Counted from the stretch's first letter, positions 42,261 through 54,604 are shown. The stretch is 64,000 nt of DNA from Linum tenue (GCA_946122785.1 CAMGYJ010000006.1:39886066-39950065), one strand, 5' to 3'. Notes: generated from the letters alone by a model not told the origin. Program-made: numbers and translations.

Positions 42261-43844
42261 TGTTGACACCTAAAATTAATTTGGCCGGAATTAAATGCCG
42301 CATTAATTAGTCCCGACATTTAATCCGACACCGCGGGTAAAAAACAGTGTCGGTGTCGCGGAGAGTCAAAACGATACCGCGAAACAGCAAAACGGTACCG
42401 CAAGGAAGCTCTGCGGTACCGCGGCATGGGAAACGACGCCTCTTAATGAAAATAAAAGAGGGCTGCGCGCGTGGTGTTAGAGAAGGAGTTTTATTTTATA
42501 ATTATTGTTTTTCCTTGTCGGAAAGGGAGAAACAGTACCGCATGGAGACAAGCGGCATCACAAATGAGTAAAACGGTACCGCGAGTAAGCCCAACGGTAC
42601 CGCGGATTAGCAAGCGACAATGTTTAAATAAAAAAACCATGGCGCGAAGGGAAAAGCAAACGAAGCCGTTTTGGGCGCGAATGATCTCGTCAATCAACAC
42701 ACGAGTTTGACTAGTGATGGCCGGATTAATTAACTAATGTTGTTAATGATTATTTAGGACGGTGACGTTTAGTTGAAAACGACACCGCAAGAGGAAGGAA
42801 ACGACACTGCGGGTTATAAAAACGATACCGCGAGTAGGCCAAGCGATGCCACAACAGTCAAAACGACAGTGTTAAAATCAAAACAGTGTCGCGAAGCTCA
42901 AAAGTTCAACGACATTGCGGGACAAGGAAACGATGTTGTTTAACTAAGAACGACGCCGAGGGGTGAAAGTTCGACGGCGAGTTAACAATGAGGGCTGGTT
43001 TAATTAATTAGTATTTTATTATTATTTTAGACGGTGTCGTTTAATGAAAAGTGATGCCGCGGAAAAGTAAAACGACACCGCGGTAGTGGTAAGAGTTCGG
43101 CCAAAGGCAGCCACCAAGCCCAACGACGGCGCAAGAGTATAGAACGACGTTGTTTGATGGACTAACAATGTCGTTGGTTAAACCGGGCCGGGGCAGTTGA
43201 GTTGGATTATAAAACGACATCGGTTGGTGAAAGGCGATGTTGTGGTGTTGGTGAAACGGCATCGTTACATGGACATGGTTGTAGGTCGTTTCGCCGAGTT
43301 TCTGCAAAGCAAGAGGGGTTTCGAGGGCACGTGATTACCACGCAACAAGGAGGAAGTTACCTGCACGGTTGACAGGAGTAAAGACGTGGGAGACAAAGGC
43401 GCGAAGGCAGTTACTACGACGAGGAGAAGCGCGAAGTATAAAGATTGGGAAGAGAGAGAAGCTCGAGACGGCAAAATCAAATCACAAACTGCACTGTCGC
43501 AGAATTTATCTTTTCTCTCTCTAGTTCGTAGAACTTCTCTGTCAAAGACCTCCTTTGCAGAGTCGATTTTCTGGTTATTCGCCGAACACCCTCGTTCGAA
43601 CGTAGTTTGGAGAGGTGGTGAACCGAATAACAGTTGTTTGATTAGAAGTCAAAGGGGCATCGATCAAATCAACATTGCCGACACCGGCAGTGGATATTTG
43701 ATGGTCGTCTTTGTTTTCTGTTCGATCGATCAAATCAACGGCGCCGACTTCGGCGACGGATATTTGACGGTTGTGTTTGACATTGTGTTTGTGTTTTACT
43801 TGAAAACAGTGCACATTGAACACGCGAGTTTCGCCAACGAAACA
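42261..43844 (+). repeat. Tat 3' LTR
   Basis: 1584 bp, TGTTGACACC ... CAACGAAACA. Its last 1155 bases are an inverted copy of 32378-33545. It contains a 66-bp tandem duplication (starts near 43659 and 43725, ATCGATCAAATCAAC) absent from the other copy. Many AACGACACCGCG/AACGGTACCGC-like repeated pieces occur at 42330-43100. Confidence 0.87.
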
Positions 43845-44250
43845 GTAATATATGGTTGCTACGTTTTGGACTTGTATTCTGTAAAATTATTAGTTTTGTA
43901 TCATCATGACGCTCGTACCAAATAATGAAATGTTATTAACGTTCTGATGATAAGTGAACAGTTACTTTTTTTTTACGGAGTACGTTTTGTCACATTGATA
44001 ATGGATTGGTATTTATTAATACTGGGATGCTATTTCCTTGATAAAATCATGATAAAAATTAACGCATTAAGCTCTCCATTTTTTAAACATTGTGAGACTT
44101 AGTGATCAATGACTACTCGTCTTTTTAATAATTAAGGTATGTTTTGTTGAGAATAGAGAGATGTACATGTTGATCGCCGTAAAAATGTTAATTGTGTGGT
44201 ATGGACGTATGGTGTATGGATAGGATTTATCCAATGGCTAACAGGATACA
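43845..44250. other. Unassigned AT-rich flank
   Basis: No coding frame, no matching inverted ends and no LTR features were seen here. It may be the original flank of the Tat insertion. Confidence 0.4.
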
Positions 44251-47200
44251 TCTTTGCCCAAGCTTCATCGTCTTGTGTGTTACTCATCGCATTCTTCAAC
44301 TGCATCATGTTAGAAACCGAACAGAAAAATAGGGTTATCGATCTGACTGAGTCGCGGACTAGGTCGCTGTTTTAAGAAGTTTGCGAAGATTTTGACCTTA
44401 GCGTAGTGGTTACACTTTTGATTTCATAAGGGTGGCTCGTAGTCTTGAACCCTATCTCAGACAATGTAGCACACCGGATCTTTTCATTGAATGATATTCT
44501 CTCATAGGCCGTGCGTTTATGGCCATGCACGTTATCCCGGTTTAGTGAACGCTCTAGCAACTTTGTGCCTCCAAAGTTCCATAGGGAGCGGCCCCACTCC
44601 CACATTCACATAGGTGAGTCTATCAGGAGTACCCCCAAAGTAAAGTACTCCACCCCACATAGGGTATAGATCTCATTAAGAGTTGTTAACTCAACCTCTG
44701 TTGCTTTGGGATTCATGCTTCACTATGCGTGAACTTTTCGCATACTACTCATGACTTGTTATTACCCATTGAACCCATTTCTTGGGATCTCCAGTCTATT
44801 GGGTCGGGTTACCATCACATGTAGTCCGTGGTTCGGTAGGCATAAGTCGCATACCCTTCGCGGTATTTTGGACTTTCTCTCTAGATAATCATTTCGTCAA
44901 AGGATCAACTAGATTCTGTTAGGACCTTACAAGATCCACCCTCATTGCTCCTATCGTTAGGAGTTCTCTTACAGTACTGTGCTTACGACGAATTTGTCAT
45001 CTCTTTTCGTTCTAGAACCGATTCCCTTCTTTAGTAATAGCTGCGGTGCTATCACAATGAATCAACTACCGGAGGGATGAGTCTTTCCCATAAGGGAATC
45101 TCTAGTAATGACCCTCTCAGTCAACTTTTCTCTTTACTAGCCATTGCTAGTTCTATCATTTCTGATTTCTTAGTTGATTGAGCTAGGATCGTTTAATTCT
45201 TAGAATTCCAAGACACAACACTTCCAGTGATGTTTAAAATATGTCCACTGGATGCTTGGAATCTTCTATAGGGTATTCTCGTCCGCATCAATATACCCTA
45301 CCAATACAGCCAGAAATCGTTGATAACTTATATCAATGTCTACTGTTCTTAAGGTGTCTCATGACCCTTTCAATAGCATTTCAGTGCTTCATACTAGGAC
45401 AATCAATAAGCCTGCCAAGTACCCCCCACTAAATCGGGTCTCATGTTTATCAGCCGCCTCTCGCAGACTGTAAATGCTAGTATATTTTAACTTTCTTACA
45501 CCGTCTTAGGTGTTCTTCAAATATTTATACTAGCATCATCAAACATGTATGCAGGTGTACATCTTGTATTTTCCTAGTTAATAGGATCTCTAAGCATAAC
45601 ATTTGTTTCAAATAGATCCTTCACATTCAAAATTCTCAACCATCATGGTTTTTTAATATTGACATCACAAGTCTTTGTGCCCAAAGATCGACGTGTCATT
45701 CATAATGCAAGTGTCATTCTCAAATTTGTACGAAATGCACTTGTCACTTTCACTTTTAAAACCATGAGAGAGAATCTTATTATTCATGACACTAATTCTG
45801 AGTCTATTTCAAATCATATAATGATTTCTCTAACCATAGACTCCAGAAGCATGTTCTAGAAAAACAATCTTTAAGATTGTCCCAATGTAGATTTCTTTAT
45901 TCAAATCACCATTCAAAAAAGTATTTTAACATCCATGTGATGGATGTTATTCTACATATTGGTGAATAGATATCAAAGAAATCTACAATTTTTCCTCTTC
46001 ACCTAAAGCCTTCGCTACTAGGCGATCATTATACTCATAAACTAAACCATCAGGTTTCAGTTTTTCTTTTATGAATCCATTTATTACCTTGGCTTCATTG
46101 CCAGGAGGTAATTCTCAAAGATGCCAAATTTTGTTCGGTTCCACCGATATATTACCCAAGGCTTTATAACCAAGAGGCAACTCTACAAGATTCTAAGTCT
46201 TACTAGACCCCACTAATTCCATTTCGTTAATAATGGATTCTCCCATGAATCTGCATGGAAGTTCAAACTTCAAACAGACTTGTGGAATCTTTCTTAGGGT
46301 GTAATAACAAATTCATAACCAAAATCCTTTAGTGATTTATGGTTCATTTGTTTCTTGTGAATTCATACTTCAAATTCATCACCCCCACTAGATCCATTAT
46401 TTCTAATAGTATGCAGGACACTACCCCCACTATTTCTTGATTTAAAATGGAAGTTTATTGGCATCAATGGATTCTACACCACAATGAGTATTCATTTCAT
46501 CAACTTATGTGTTTTACAAAAATTTACACACTCATATGCTCTTCTAGTTATCTTGTTACACGTATTCTCTAACGCTACCACATCCATGCCACATCTCGAA
46601 TAATCAGTGCAATCATAATGCAATTATGAATTTCAAACCATTTCAAATAACTAGTCAGACAATCAGAGCACTCTAAAGAGCAATAAATTATTTATTGTCT
46701 TTCCATCATTTTCAACCATATCAGAATAAGTAAAATCTTTTGATTATAGGTAATTTAGCGTAAATACAAGATTTCATATTTATCTCAAACTTTCAAAAAT
46801 AAAATGGGAATGTGACCTTAGATAATCTAATTCTTCTCAAGGACAGACATGCCACACAGAAGAATTAATTTAATTCTCTTAATCATTCCTTACGTCTAGT
46901 ATAGTCAACGACTTTCTAAAAGTAAGGTTCACTTCCACTCTCCAGAACCATCAACAATAGTGGTGAGGGCAGAACCCAACAACACTTTCTCTTCTTCAAC
47001 ACGTCTCAATGTATGATTGAGCTTAGCTCGTTTATCACATACTTGCCTTGAGGCGCCATTATCCTACAACCATTCTTCAGAGTAACCATTAAGGTCAACC
47101 TCTCTCATCACCTCAGTGATTATTACAACCAAATCCTCTTCTTTAATCAAGTCAACACTAGGTTATACTTGTTCTTACACTTTCGTGTCATATGACCTAG

Positions 47201-47290
47201 TTTCATGCAATTTTGGCAGAGAAACATAGCGTCATGCTTATAGGATTGGTGACAATCTTATGGTTACCACAAAGGGTACCATTCTAGGTT
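44251..47290 (-). pseudogene. Heavily decayed copia element (copia B)
   Basis: Minus-strand landmarks in the right order: a CX2CX4HX4C knuckle (CQNCMKLGHMTRKC, about 47227-47173), a protease-like site (WL, stop, DNGASRQVCD, about 47075-47040), and RT pieces (KEKLKPDGLVYEYNDRLVAK near 46080 and FLNGDLNKEIYIGT near 45910). Stops and frameshifts are frequent. No LTRs could be paired. Sequence from about 45850 down to 44300 is presumably the rest of pol and the 3' part but is not readable as protein. Confidence 0.65.
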
Positions 47291-47309
47291 TTGGGTGTAG
47301 GGGTGGTGG

Positions 47310-49190
47310 GGGTTCAGGATAAATAACTGGGGTGGCCCACCCTCATCGCCCAGTCTAAGGTAGCGACTTTTCGATTCGTGGAGGAGAGGTTGATGGCTCA
47401 TCTCCAGGGATGGGCACGACGGATGCTTCTCCGGGGACTAGGGAAATCTTGATTAAATCGGTTTCCTCTGCTATGCCGCTGCATGTAATGTCTTGCTTTA
47501 AAATCCCTCTCACGCTGTGTCGTATCTTGGATAGGCTTGTGGATCATTTTTGGTGGGGAGTGGAGGATGGCCATTCTCGCATCCGATGGATGTCATGGCA
47601 TAAGATCTGTCGTAGTAAGCATGAGGGTGGCATGGGCTTCCGTAGATTTGAACATTTTAATCAGGCTTTATTAGCTAAGATTGGATGGCGACTACTGGAA
47701 GATCCTACGTCCCTTCTTGCTAAGGTGTACAAAGTGAAATATTTCCCTCGTGGGACGTTCCTCACTGCTACGACACGATCTCGCCCATCATGGGGGTGGC
47801 AAAGTATTCTCTATGGTCATCAACTCTTGATTCAAGGCCTTCGCTGGCATATTGGGAATGGGAGGACTGTGTCCGCTTTAGAGGCGAATTGGATCCCGGC
47901 GATGCATCTTGATCCTTCGCTTGCTAACCCAATGGTCTTGCCGAAGGGGGGGGGGATGTGAAGGTGGCAGATTTGTTGTGACCAGGCGAGGGGCGGTGGT
48001 CGGAGAAGAAGCTTGGTCAATGGTTCCTCCCCGGCAACGGTAACTTCCATTAAAGCAATTCCTCTTCCCCTCCAGGATATCGAGGATAAACAAGTCTGGC
48101 ATGCCTCTTGTGATGGGTTTTTACTGTTCGATCTGCTTACCAGTTGGCAGTGTTGATGGATAAGCAGCAGGGCCATTGGAACCCTACAGTAAGCTGGATG
48201 GACCAACATAGCTAGATCCGGCTATGGGATTCTCCTCTCCCACCAAAATTGAAGATCTTTCTGTGGCTGATTTTGAAAAAGATGTGGAGGTCCATCCCGG
48301 TTCCCGGTTTGTTGGGTGGACTTGGAGACGATGGAGCATCTCTTTTTAGAATGCCCTGTTGCCAGGGTCTTGTGGGATCTTGCGGGATTGGAGCACCTTG
48401 GACAAGGACTCCCCCGACATACTTTTCCCTTGTTTCTGAAAAAGTTGTTGGTTATCGTCTAGAGTGCACATTAAAGCATGGTTGTCATGGCAGTGTTATG
48501 GCGAATTTGGAAGTCTCGAAACTAGGCTTTCTTTGAAGGAAAACGGTTTGATAATACGGCAAACAGTTTGGGATCCCATCCCTGATGCACCAGTCTTACC
48601 AAGAGTTGGATGAATGGACTACTTTGCCTCTAGAGCAGTCAGTGCCTTCCTCTCGTCTGGGTGCTGGTGCTATTCCGCCTGTGAACCCTGAGGCTGTTGT
48701 CTATCGATGGGATGGGGCGATTAGGCGGGGTTCTCACTCTGCGGGTGTGATGGTTCTCCTGGATCATGGCGGGACGCTCATTTCGGCCAAAGCTATTAAT
48801 TTTCCTGGGGGTGGATGACCCGATGATTGTGGAACTTTTGGCTCTCCGTGAAGCGATTCTGTGGTGTGACCAGCGTGGTTTCCAGATGATGAGGTTTGAG
48901 GGGGATGCTCAAGTAGTGATTAATAGGATAAATCAGGCCCATGCTCAGGATAGTCGCGCTGGTGCCATCTTTCAAGAGGTACTACGGTATTTGGAGGAGC
49001 GTTTGAGATTTAGTGTTCGATTCGTAGGATGGCGTAATAATAGGGTAACCCATTTGGTGGCTAGAAATGCCCTTTCTTTGTACCCGTTAGCGAGTCGTTC
49101 GTATGATTTTGTGGCCTGGTTGAGGCACATGATGTAATGATCTTTGTTTCCATATGAATATATGATTATCTTTTGTAAAGGAAAAAAAAC
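47310..49190 (+). pseudogene. 5'-truncated LINE: RT tail, zf-RVT region, RNase H
   Basis: Plus strand. 47350-47961 reads the end of an L1-type RT (GTREILIKSVSSAMPLHVMS, FWWGVEDGHSRIRWMSWHKI, GGMGFRRFEHFNQALLAK). 48184-48350 holds pieces of the zf-RVT region (PKLKIFLWL, MEHLFLECPV). 48680-49137 encodes RNase H: VYRWDGAIRRG, VELLALREAI, RFEGDAQVVI, then NRVTHLVARNAL, with stop TAA at 49135-49137. Several frameshifts occur (near 47955, 48350 and 48800). A 45-base 3' tail ends in eight A (49181-49188). It sits at the 5' side of copia B; no target duplication was found. Confidence 0.8.
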
Positions 49191-49686
49191 CAACTCATCG
49201 ATTCTAGAAGGAAACTATGATGCTCAATTATTTTCAGAAGTTTGTTACCTTTATATTAAGGGATAAGTTTAAGATTATCTTATGGAACGTGTGACAACTA
49301 CATTAATCAAGCCTCAAAAGCATACTATACCTATAATCTAATGAAAACATGGATAATAATAAACAAGTATATGCTATTGACACAAACAAGTTTAAATTAT
49401 CATAATACTTGAATAATTTAAATTTTTTGGCAAAGTAAAATGTGTTTTATCACAGCCTTCTAGCGCCACATTTCATAAAAAAAAAAATAGTAGTCAATAG
49501 GAAGTATTGTCATTACCGACGATCTTTTCTTCTAATTAATCCACAAAGAAAGGAAAGGGAAGTTGTGAATAGATATTGTACAAGAGGCAACCAACAAATT
49601 AATATTGTGAATTGGAAACCCTTAAGTTTTATTTTGATCCTATATACATCTTATTTTCATTCTATTATCCACCGTTTAGTTCATTT
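49191..49686. other. Unassigned AT-rich flank left of copia C
   Basis: No coding frame or repeat ends are recognised. The last five bases (CATTT, 49682-49686) are the left target duplication of copia C, so this was contiguous with 55195 onward before that insertion. Confidence 0.45.
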
Positions 49687-50268
49687 TGTTATTGGGTATG
49701 CCTTCATTCGCTCAACGAGATGAAATCAACTAATTGATGATTTCATATCACAAGTTGAACAAGTAATTTAAGACTTTAGAATCATTAACAGGAAGAGAAC
49801 TCGAATTGAAATGAAACACGAATCAGGAAAAAGACTAGAAAAGAAGTGGAGCCCAGATAAGCTTGAGTTCCTCACAACAAACCCCAACTCAAGCTATCTA
49901 GACACTTAATCCGAACCCAATCCAAGAACTCCCAAAGAACTAACAAGTTCTTACTGAGTTGAGGAAACCGTTGCCCTCTCCATTTCCAGGAGTGTCTTTA
50001 TATAGAATCAACAACTCCATTCTTCCGTCTCTTTCATCTTCAATGCGATTTACCGTTTGATCGAAATAATGATGGGAGAGGGCTAATGCACAAGAGTCCT
50101 GCAGTAACCTTTAATTGTTTGATTTTGATGATGATGAATCTAGTGAATGAAGGCGAAGACGCGAATAGGGGTCTTGACGAGGTCAGGGAAAACGCTGTGC
50201 ATCTAGTGGGCATTTTTGTATGAGTGGGCCTTTTGGTTATGAGAAAAGGAACGAGGCAAGACCCAACA
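49687..50268 (-). repeat. 3' LTR of copia C
   Basis: 582 bp, TGTTGGGTCTTGCC start and ..GGCATACCCAATAACA end on the minus strand. Matches 54607-55194 throughout. A TATA-like CTATATAAAG lies at 49996-50005 (minus). Confidence 0.93.
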
Positions 50269-50668
50269 ATCTCCCCCTACGTTCAAGCCTTTATGCCTGC
50301 AAACATCCAAATCACTCATTGAGATACCTAGTTCTGCAGACTTTCCAGAATCATGATAGACTTTTATTTCATATTGCAGTACGATCTTGATAGATATGGG
50401 ATCAGATACAACAACTTAGACAAGGCAAAAAAACATACTTAGACCATTATGGTCTTAAAACAAGAAACACACACAGTTGACCATTATGCTCTTTTCGATA
50501 ATAGACATTCAAACACTTAGAACATAATACTCTGTTTGTTAAAGATTCCTTTTATTTCTCTAAGATATCTTCCTTAGAGAATTGTATTCTAATGATTGTT
50601 CCCCTTTGACTCCCCCTGAGTTCCTGCATTCTGATGATTGTTGTCCTGTGTCTCCCCCTGAGTTCCAG
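50269..50668. other. 3' noncoding part of copia C with duplicated ~45-bp unit
   Basis: The purine tract next to the 3' LTR reads GTAGGGGGAGATT on the minus strand (50269-50281). Around 50595-50665 two similar units (TCCCCCTGAGTTCC...GATGATTGTTGTCC / GATGATTGTTCCCCTTTGACTCC) are present. No RNase H sequence. Confidence 0.55.
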
Positions 50669-51866
50669 CTACTCTGTAATGCTCCCAGCAAAATCAGAGT
50701 CTGAGTATCCAATAAGAGGTGAAGAATCACACCTAGGATACCACAGACCAAGATCATTTGTACCCTTTAAGTATCTAAAAATTCTTTTCATAGCTGTTTG
50801 GTGACTTTCTTTTGGTTGATGTTGAAATCTGGCACACAAGCAGACACTAAACTGAATGTCAGGTCTACTGTCTGTTAGATAAAGTAACGACCCTATCATG
50901 CCTCTGTACTTCCTTTCACAGACAGGTTGCCCATCTAAATCATAATCTAGATGAGTATTTGAAGCTATGGGGGTTTTGCATGGATTGACATTTATTAAAT
51001 CAAATTTGGACAACATGGATTGAAGATACTTAGTCTAATGAATAAATATCCCTAAGTCAGATTGAGGAATTTGCAGACCAAGGAAGAAGTTTAATTCCCC
51101 CAAGAGGCTCATTTCATATTTATTTTTCATGGCAGAGCATAATTCATCACACATGTTTGAGTCAGTGCTACCAAAAACGATATCATCCACATATACTTGG
51201 ACAATCAATAAGTGTTTATTCTTTCGTTTAATGAAAAGTGTCTTGTCAACCCCACCTTGACAGAATCCTTGTGAAATCAGAAAGGAAGTCAGTTTTTCAT
51301 ACCAAGCTCTGGGAGCTTGTTTAAGACCATATAGAGCTTTTGACAATTTGAAAACATGATCAGGGAATTTAAAGTCTGTAAATCCAGGAGGCTGTTCAAC
51401 ATATACATCCTCCTTGATTTCACCATATAAGAAGGCACTTTTAACGTACATTTGAAAAAGTTTAATATTCATATAGCTAGCATAGGCGCACAGAAGTCGA
51501 ATGGATTCTAGGCGAGCAACAGGGGAAAACGTTTAATCATAGTCTATGTCCTCCTCTTGATTGTATCCTTGGGACACTAGACGAGCTTTGTTTTTAATAA
51601 TGCATCCTATCTGACTTATTTCTAAAAATCCACTTAGTACCTATAACAGTGATGTTAATAGGTCGACGAACAAGTTCCCAAACATTTAACCTAATAAAGT
51701 GAGACAGATCTTCTTGCATAGCAAGCAACCATTCTTCATCAAGTATAGCCTCTTTGTAGTTTTTAGGTTCAAGCATGGAGACAAAGACGCACTGACCTGG
51801 GATGTGCTTACCTCTGGTATGTATATGATCAGTGAGTTTACCTATGATTTGTGAGGGAGGATGCAT
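50669..51866 (-). pseudogene. Copia C reverse transcriptase, RNase H missing
   Basis: Pieces: 51866-51594 (EAILDEEWLLAMQEDLSHF, WELVRRP, IGTKWIFRNK), 51472-51035 (YVKSAFLYGEIKEDVYVEQP, YGLKQAPRAWYEKL, catalytic VYVDDIVFGST) and 51016-50669 (MIGSLLYLTDSRPDI, RIFRYLKGTNDLGLWY, YSDSDFAGSITE). The protein then leaves the family pattern; the RNase H core (normally a KSTSG..AEYIA region) is absent between here and the 3' LTR. Frameshifts and a stop near 51535 separate the pieces. Confidence 0.83.
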
Positions 51867-51947
51867 TTTTCTAATGTGATCAGGGGCTTCCTGTTGTTCA
51901 CCGAGATTCTCATCTTGTGATGCAGAAACAGTCTCTGTTGGAAGTTC

Positions 51948-52730
51948 TTATGGGTTAGCATCAGGTGATTCTTCACCATTAACAGTGACCCCTGTCTCAA
52001 AAGAGGAGCTAAGAGGCAGAAAATCATAATTGTTAATATTAGAGTGTAATGGAAGAGAAGGATGAGATGAGTCAAATCGAATGTGTACTGATTCTTCAAC
52101 TTTTCTGGACCTTTTATTGAATACCCTGTAAGCTTGCCCATTAGAAGAGTATCCGAGAAAAGTACCAATATCAGACTTAGAATCAAATTTTCTGATTGAG
52201 TCTTTGGTGTTTAATATGAAGCATTTGGTTCCAAAAGGATGCAAGTATGACAGCTTAGGGGTCTGTCCTTTAAGAATCTCGTAAGGAGGCTTGTTAACTA
52301 TTTTACGAATAGTGGTACGATTTATGACATAACAAGCAGTGTTAACTGCTTCTCCCCAGAGAAACTTAGGACAATCAAATTCTAAAAGCATTGTTCGAGA
52401 AGTTTGAATAAGTGATCTATTTTTCCTCTCCACAAATCCATTTTGTTGAGGAGTTCTAGGTGCTGAAAATGCGTGGAGAATACCTAGTTCATCATAGAAC
52501 TTGCTGAATTCATCGTTGATGAATTCACCACCATTATCACTCCTAACAGATTTAACAGAACAATCATATTGCTTTTGCATAAGGACAATAAAGGACTTAA
52601 ATTTAGAGAATACTTCATCTTTGGATGAAAGAAAGAACACCCAAGTGAACCTAGAGAAATCATCAACAATGACCAACACATAAGATTTCCCACCAAGATT
52701 TTGGACATTGGTGGGACCAAAAAGGTCCAT
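51948..52730 (-). pseudogene. Copia C integrase core
   Basis: 260 open codons. The catalytic acids are visible: MDLFGPTNVQNLGGKSY (D), SVRSDNGGEFINDEF (D), QQNGFVERKNRSLIQ (E). The C-terminal HPFGTKCFIL and FLGYSSNGQAYRVFN segments follow. The start is internal to the ancestral polyprotein. Confidence 0.85.
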
Positions 52731-52801
52731 GTGTAACAGTTCAAAAGATGACGATGTGGTTACATCTTGCTTGCTTTTGAAGGATTTTTTGCAATGCTTT
52801 C

Positions 52802-53287
52802 CTAAAATGCAAGCTTCACATGTAAATTTTCTGATGCTTTGATAAGGGGCAGTCCTCTAACTAGATTAAGTTTAGATAGTTTGGCAAGCCTAGACATACT
52901 CATGTGTCCTAGTCTTCTATGCCAGCTAATTGCAGTATTTGACATAGAACTAAGACATATATCTTCAGACAGATCCAAGGTGGAAAGATCAATAGTATAC
53001 ACATTATTGATTTTCTTTCCTTTAAAGATTAGAGTGTTATCTGAGATGCGTTCAATAATGCAGCAGGATGGATAAAAAATGACACTGTAAGCGGTTCCAC
53101 AAATTTGACTAATGGAAAGGAGATTGTGTTTTAAACCGTCAACATACAAAACATCTTCAATGATAAGAGAGGAATTGCTGCTAATTGTTCCCTTACCAAC
53201 AACTGAAGCGCAATTATTGTTACCATAAAATACTTTACCTCCTCTTTTTGGATTTAGATAAGAAAATAGATCTTTGTTATCCGTCAT
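52802..53287 (-). pseudogene. Copia C protease remnant and GAG-pre-integrase domain
   Basis: 161 codons from HMTDNKDLFSY. The protease C-terminal half is readable (VLYVDGLKHNLLSISQI), then the pre-integrase zinc region ISWHRRLGHMSMSRLAKLSK. Immediately upstream, where the D-S/T-G active site should be, the frame reads LNN, stop, HH: the catalytic motif has been destroyed by mutation or a small deletion. Confidence 0.78.
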
Positions 53288-54580
53288 GTGGTGCTAATTG
53301 TTGAGTTACTGTCAAACAAAACTTGCTTTTCAATATATTGCATTCATTTTGAAGATTTGACAGGGCATGAAGAAAGAAATCTTCGTTATGGGATTCAGAG
53401 ACTGTATCAGAGGAAGAGTATGACCATACCTTTTCAGCAACATTGTTATCTTCCAAGCTGGAATTCAGTCCCATGTATGCAACAACTTTAGGCTCATCTT
53501 TTGAGCTATAGTCACTCCAGGATGCAATCATAGCCTTTTCTTTCTTTTTGTTCAGTGGACAATTGGCTCTTATATGACATGTTTTACCACATTTGAAACA
53601 GATAGTTGAGTCAGATTTATCATTTGAGTTCTTGTAATCTTTAGGACCAGAGTCAGATCTGTTGGATTCAAATGAATTTTTATCATTTGATCCACCAGAA
53701 TGATGTCCAGATGATCTAGGGGAATTATTAAACATGTTTCTAGATGATCTGGGTGAGTAGTTATTATTGTAACTTCCCCTTTTCGCATTTTGATCATGCT
53801 TAAATTTCATCATTCTTTGAAATTTCTTGCTGGTGAGAGCGAATTCATTTTCAAACTCCTTATCCAGTTTTTCTTCTTCGACAGCACACACAGACTGAAA
53901 GGCAATACATTTGTTCTTCTTATCGTGGAAGAGAGTTTATTTGTTTGAGAACGTCCTCATGGCTAAGAAGAGATCCAATCACATTGAGGTCTTTAGCTTC
54001 CTCAATGGTCGTTCTTTTAGCCATCCATTCGAGAGGAAGAGACCTAAGCACTTTTCTAACAAGCTCTTTGCTTTTGAAAGATTTTTCTAGTCCCTTGAGT
54101 CGATTGACTAGGGTGGAAAATCTCTTATCCATTTCTGAAATAGATTCACTAGAAATCATATCAAAAGTTTCATATTCTTTCAGTAGTAAGTCTATTCTGG
54201 TTTCCTTAACTTCTGATGTTCCTTCATGAATAGTTTCAAGAATTGACTAAATTTCTTTAGCAGATTCACATTTGTTTACTCTTTCACCTTCATCTTCAGA
54301 TATTGAAGAAAGCAAAATATGCATAGCCCTAGAGTCTAGTTGATCATTTTTCTTTTGTTCATCATACCAATCCTCCTCATCGTCTTCCTTCATGTCAATT
54401 GGTCCATTTCGGACAATTGCCCATAATTCACAATCGATTCCTCGGAGGTAAAGACGCATTCTTTTTTTTCTTCATACAGAGTAATTTGAACTTGAAAACC
54501 AGGGAGGGTTTGAACTAGTTGGGAGTGAGTTTCAAGACATAGCAAGGCAAAGGATCTCCTTCTCAGCAACACTTAGTTCT
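53277..54580 (-). pseudogene. gag: Copia C gag, frameshifted
   Basis: Pieces in order: 54459-54247 (MRLYLRGIDCELWAIV, RAMHILLSSISEDE, CESAKEI then stop), 54159-53920 (SELVRKVLRSLPLEW-like RKVLRSLPLEWMAKRTTIEE, AKDLNVIGSLLSHE), and 53891-53277 (basic/Asn-Ser-rich linker and knuckle CFKCGKTCHIRANC, a complete CX2CX4HX4C). At least two frame changes separate them. It is typical of copia gag with a UBN2-type core. Confidence 0.82.
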
Positions 54581-54592
54581 TACGAAAAGGAG

Positions 54593-54604
54593 GCTCTGAT
54601 ACCA
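54593..54604 (-). promoter_or_regulatory. Primer binding site, tRNA-iMet type (copia C)
   Basis: The minus strand reads TGGTATCAGAGC, complementary to the 3' end of initiator tRNA-Met, the usual primer of plant copia elements. Confidence 0.9.

Larger units (their letters stand above)
36076..43844 (+). mobile_element. Tat-clade Ty3/gypsy element, pol and 3' LTR, fused to element III gag
   Basis: Plus-strand order: Tat protease, RT, RNase H, a second archaeal-type RNase H (diagnostic of Tat/Ogre elements), integrase, about 1.9 kb noncoding, polypurine tract and 3' LTR (42261-43844). The 5' LTR and gag expected upstream are replaced by the Athila-like element III; a Tat 5' LTR plus gag does occur nearby but inverted (31361-33545). 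Frameshifts at 38680-38701 and near 39320, and an altered protease active site, mark it inactive. No target duplication was found (GTAAT follows the LTR). Confidence 0.85.

Noticed and set aside
43259..43480. Minus-strand ORFs matching those at 32618-32971 as a conserved gene pair
   Set aside because: Both are readings of the Tat LTR in inverted copies, not a gene.
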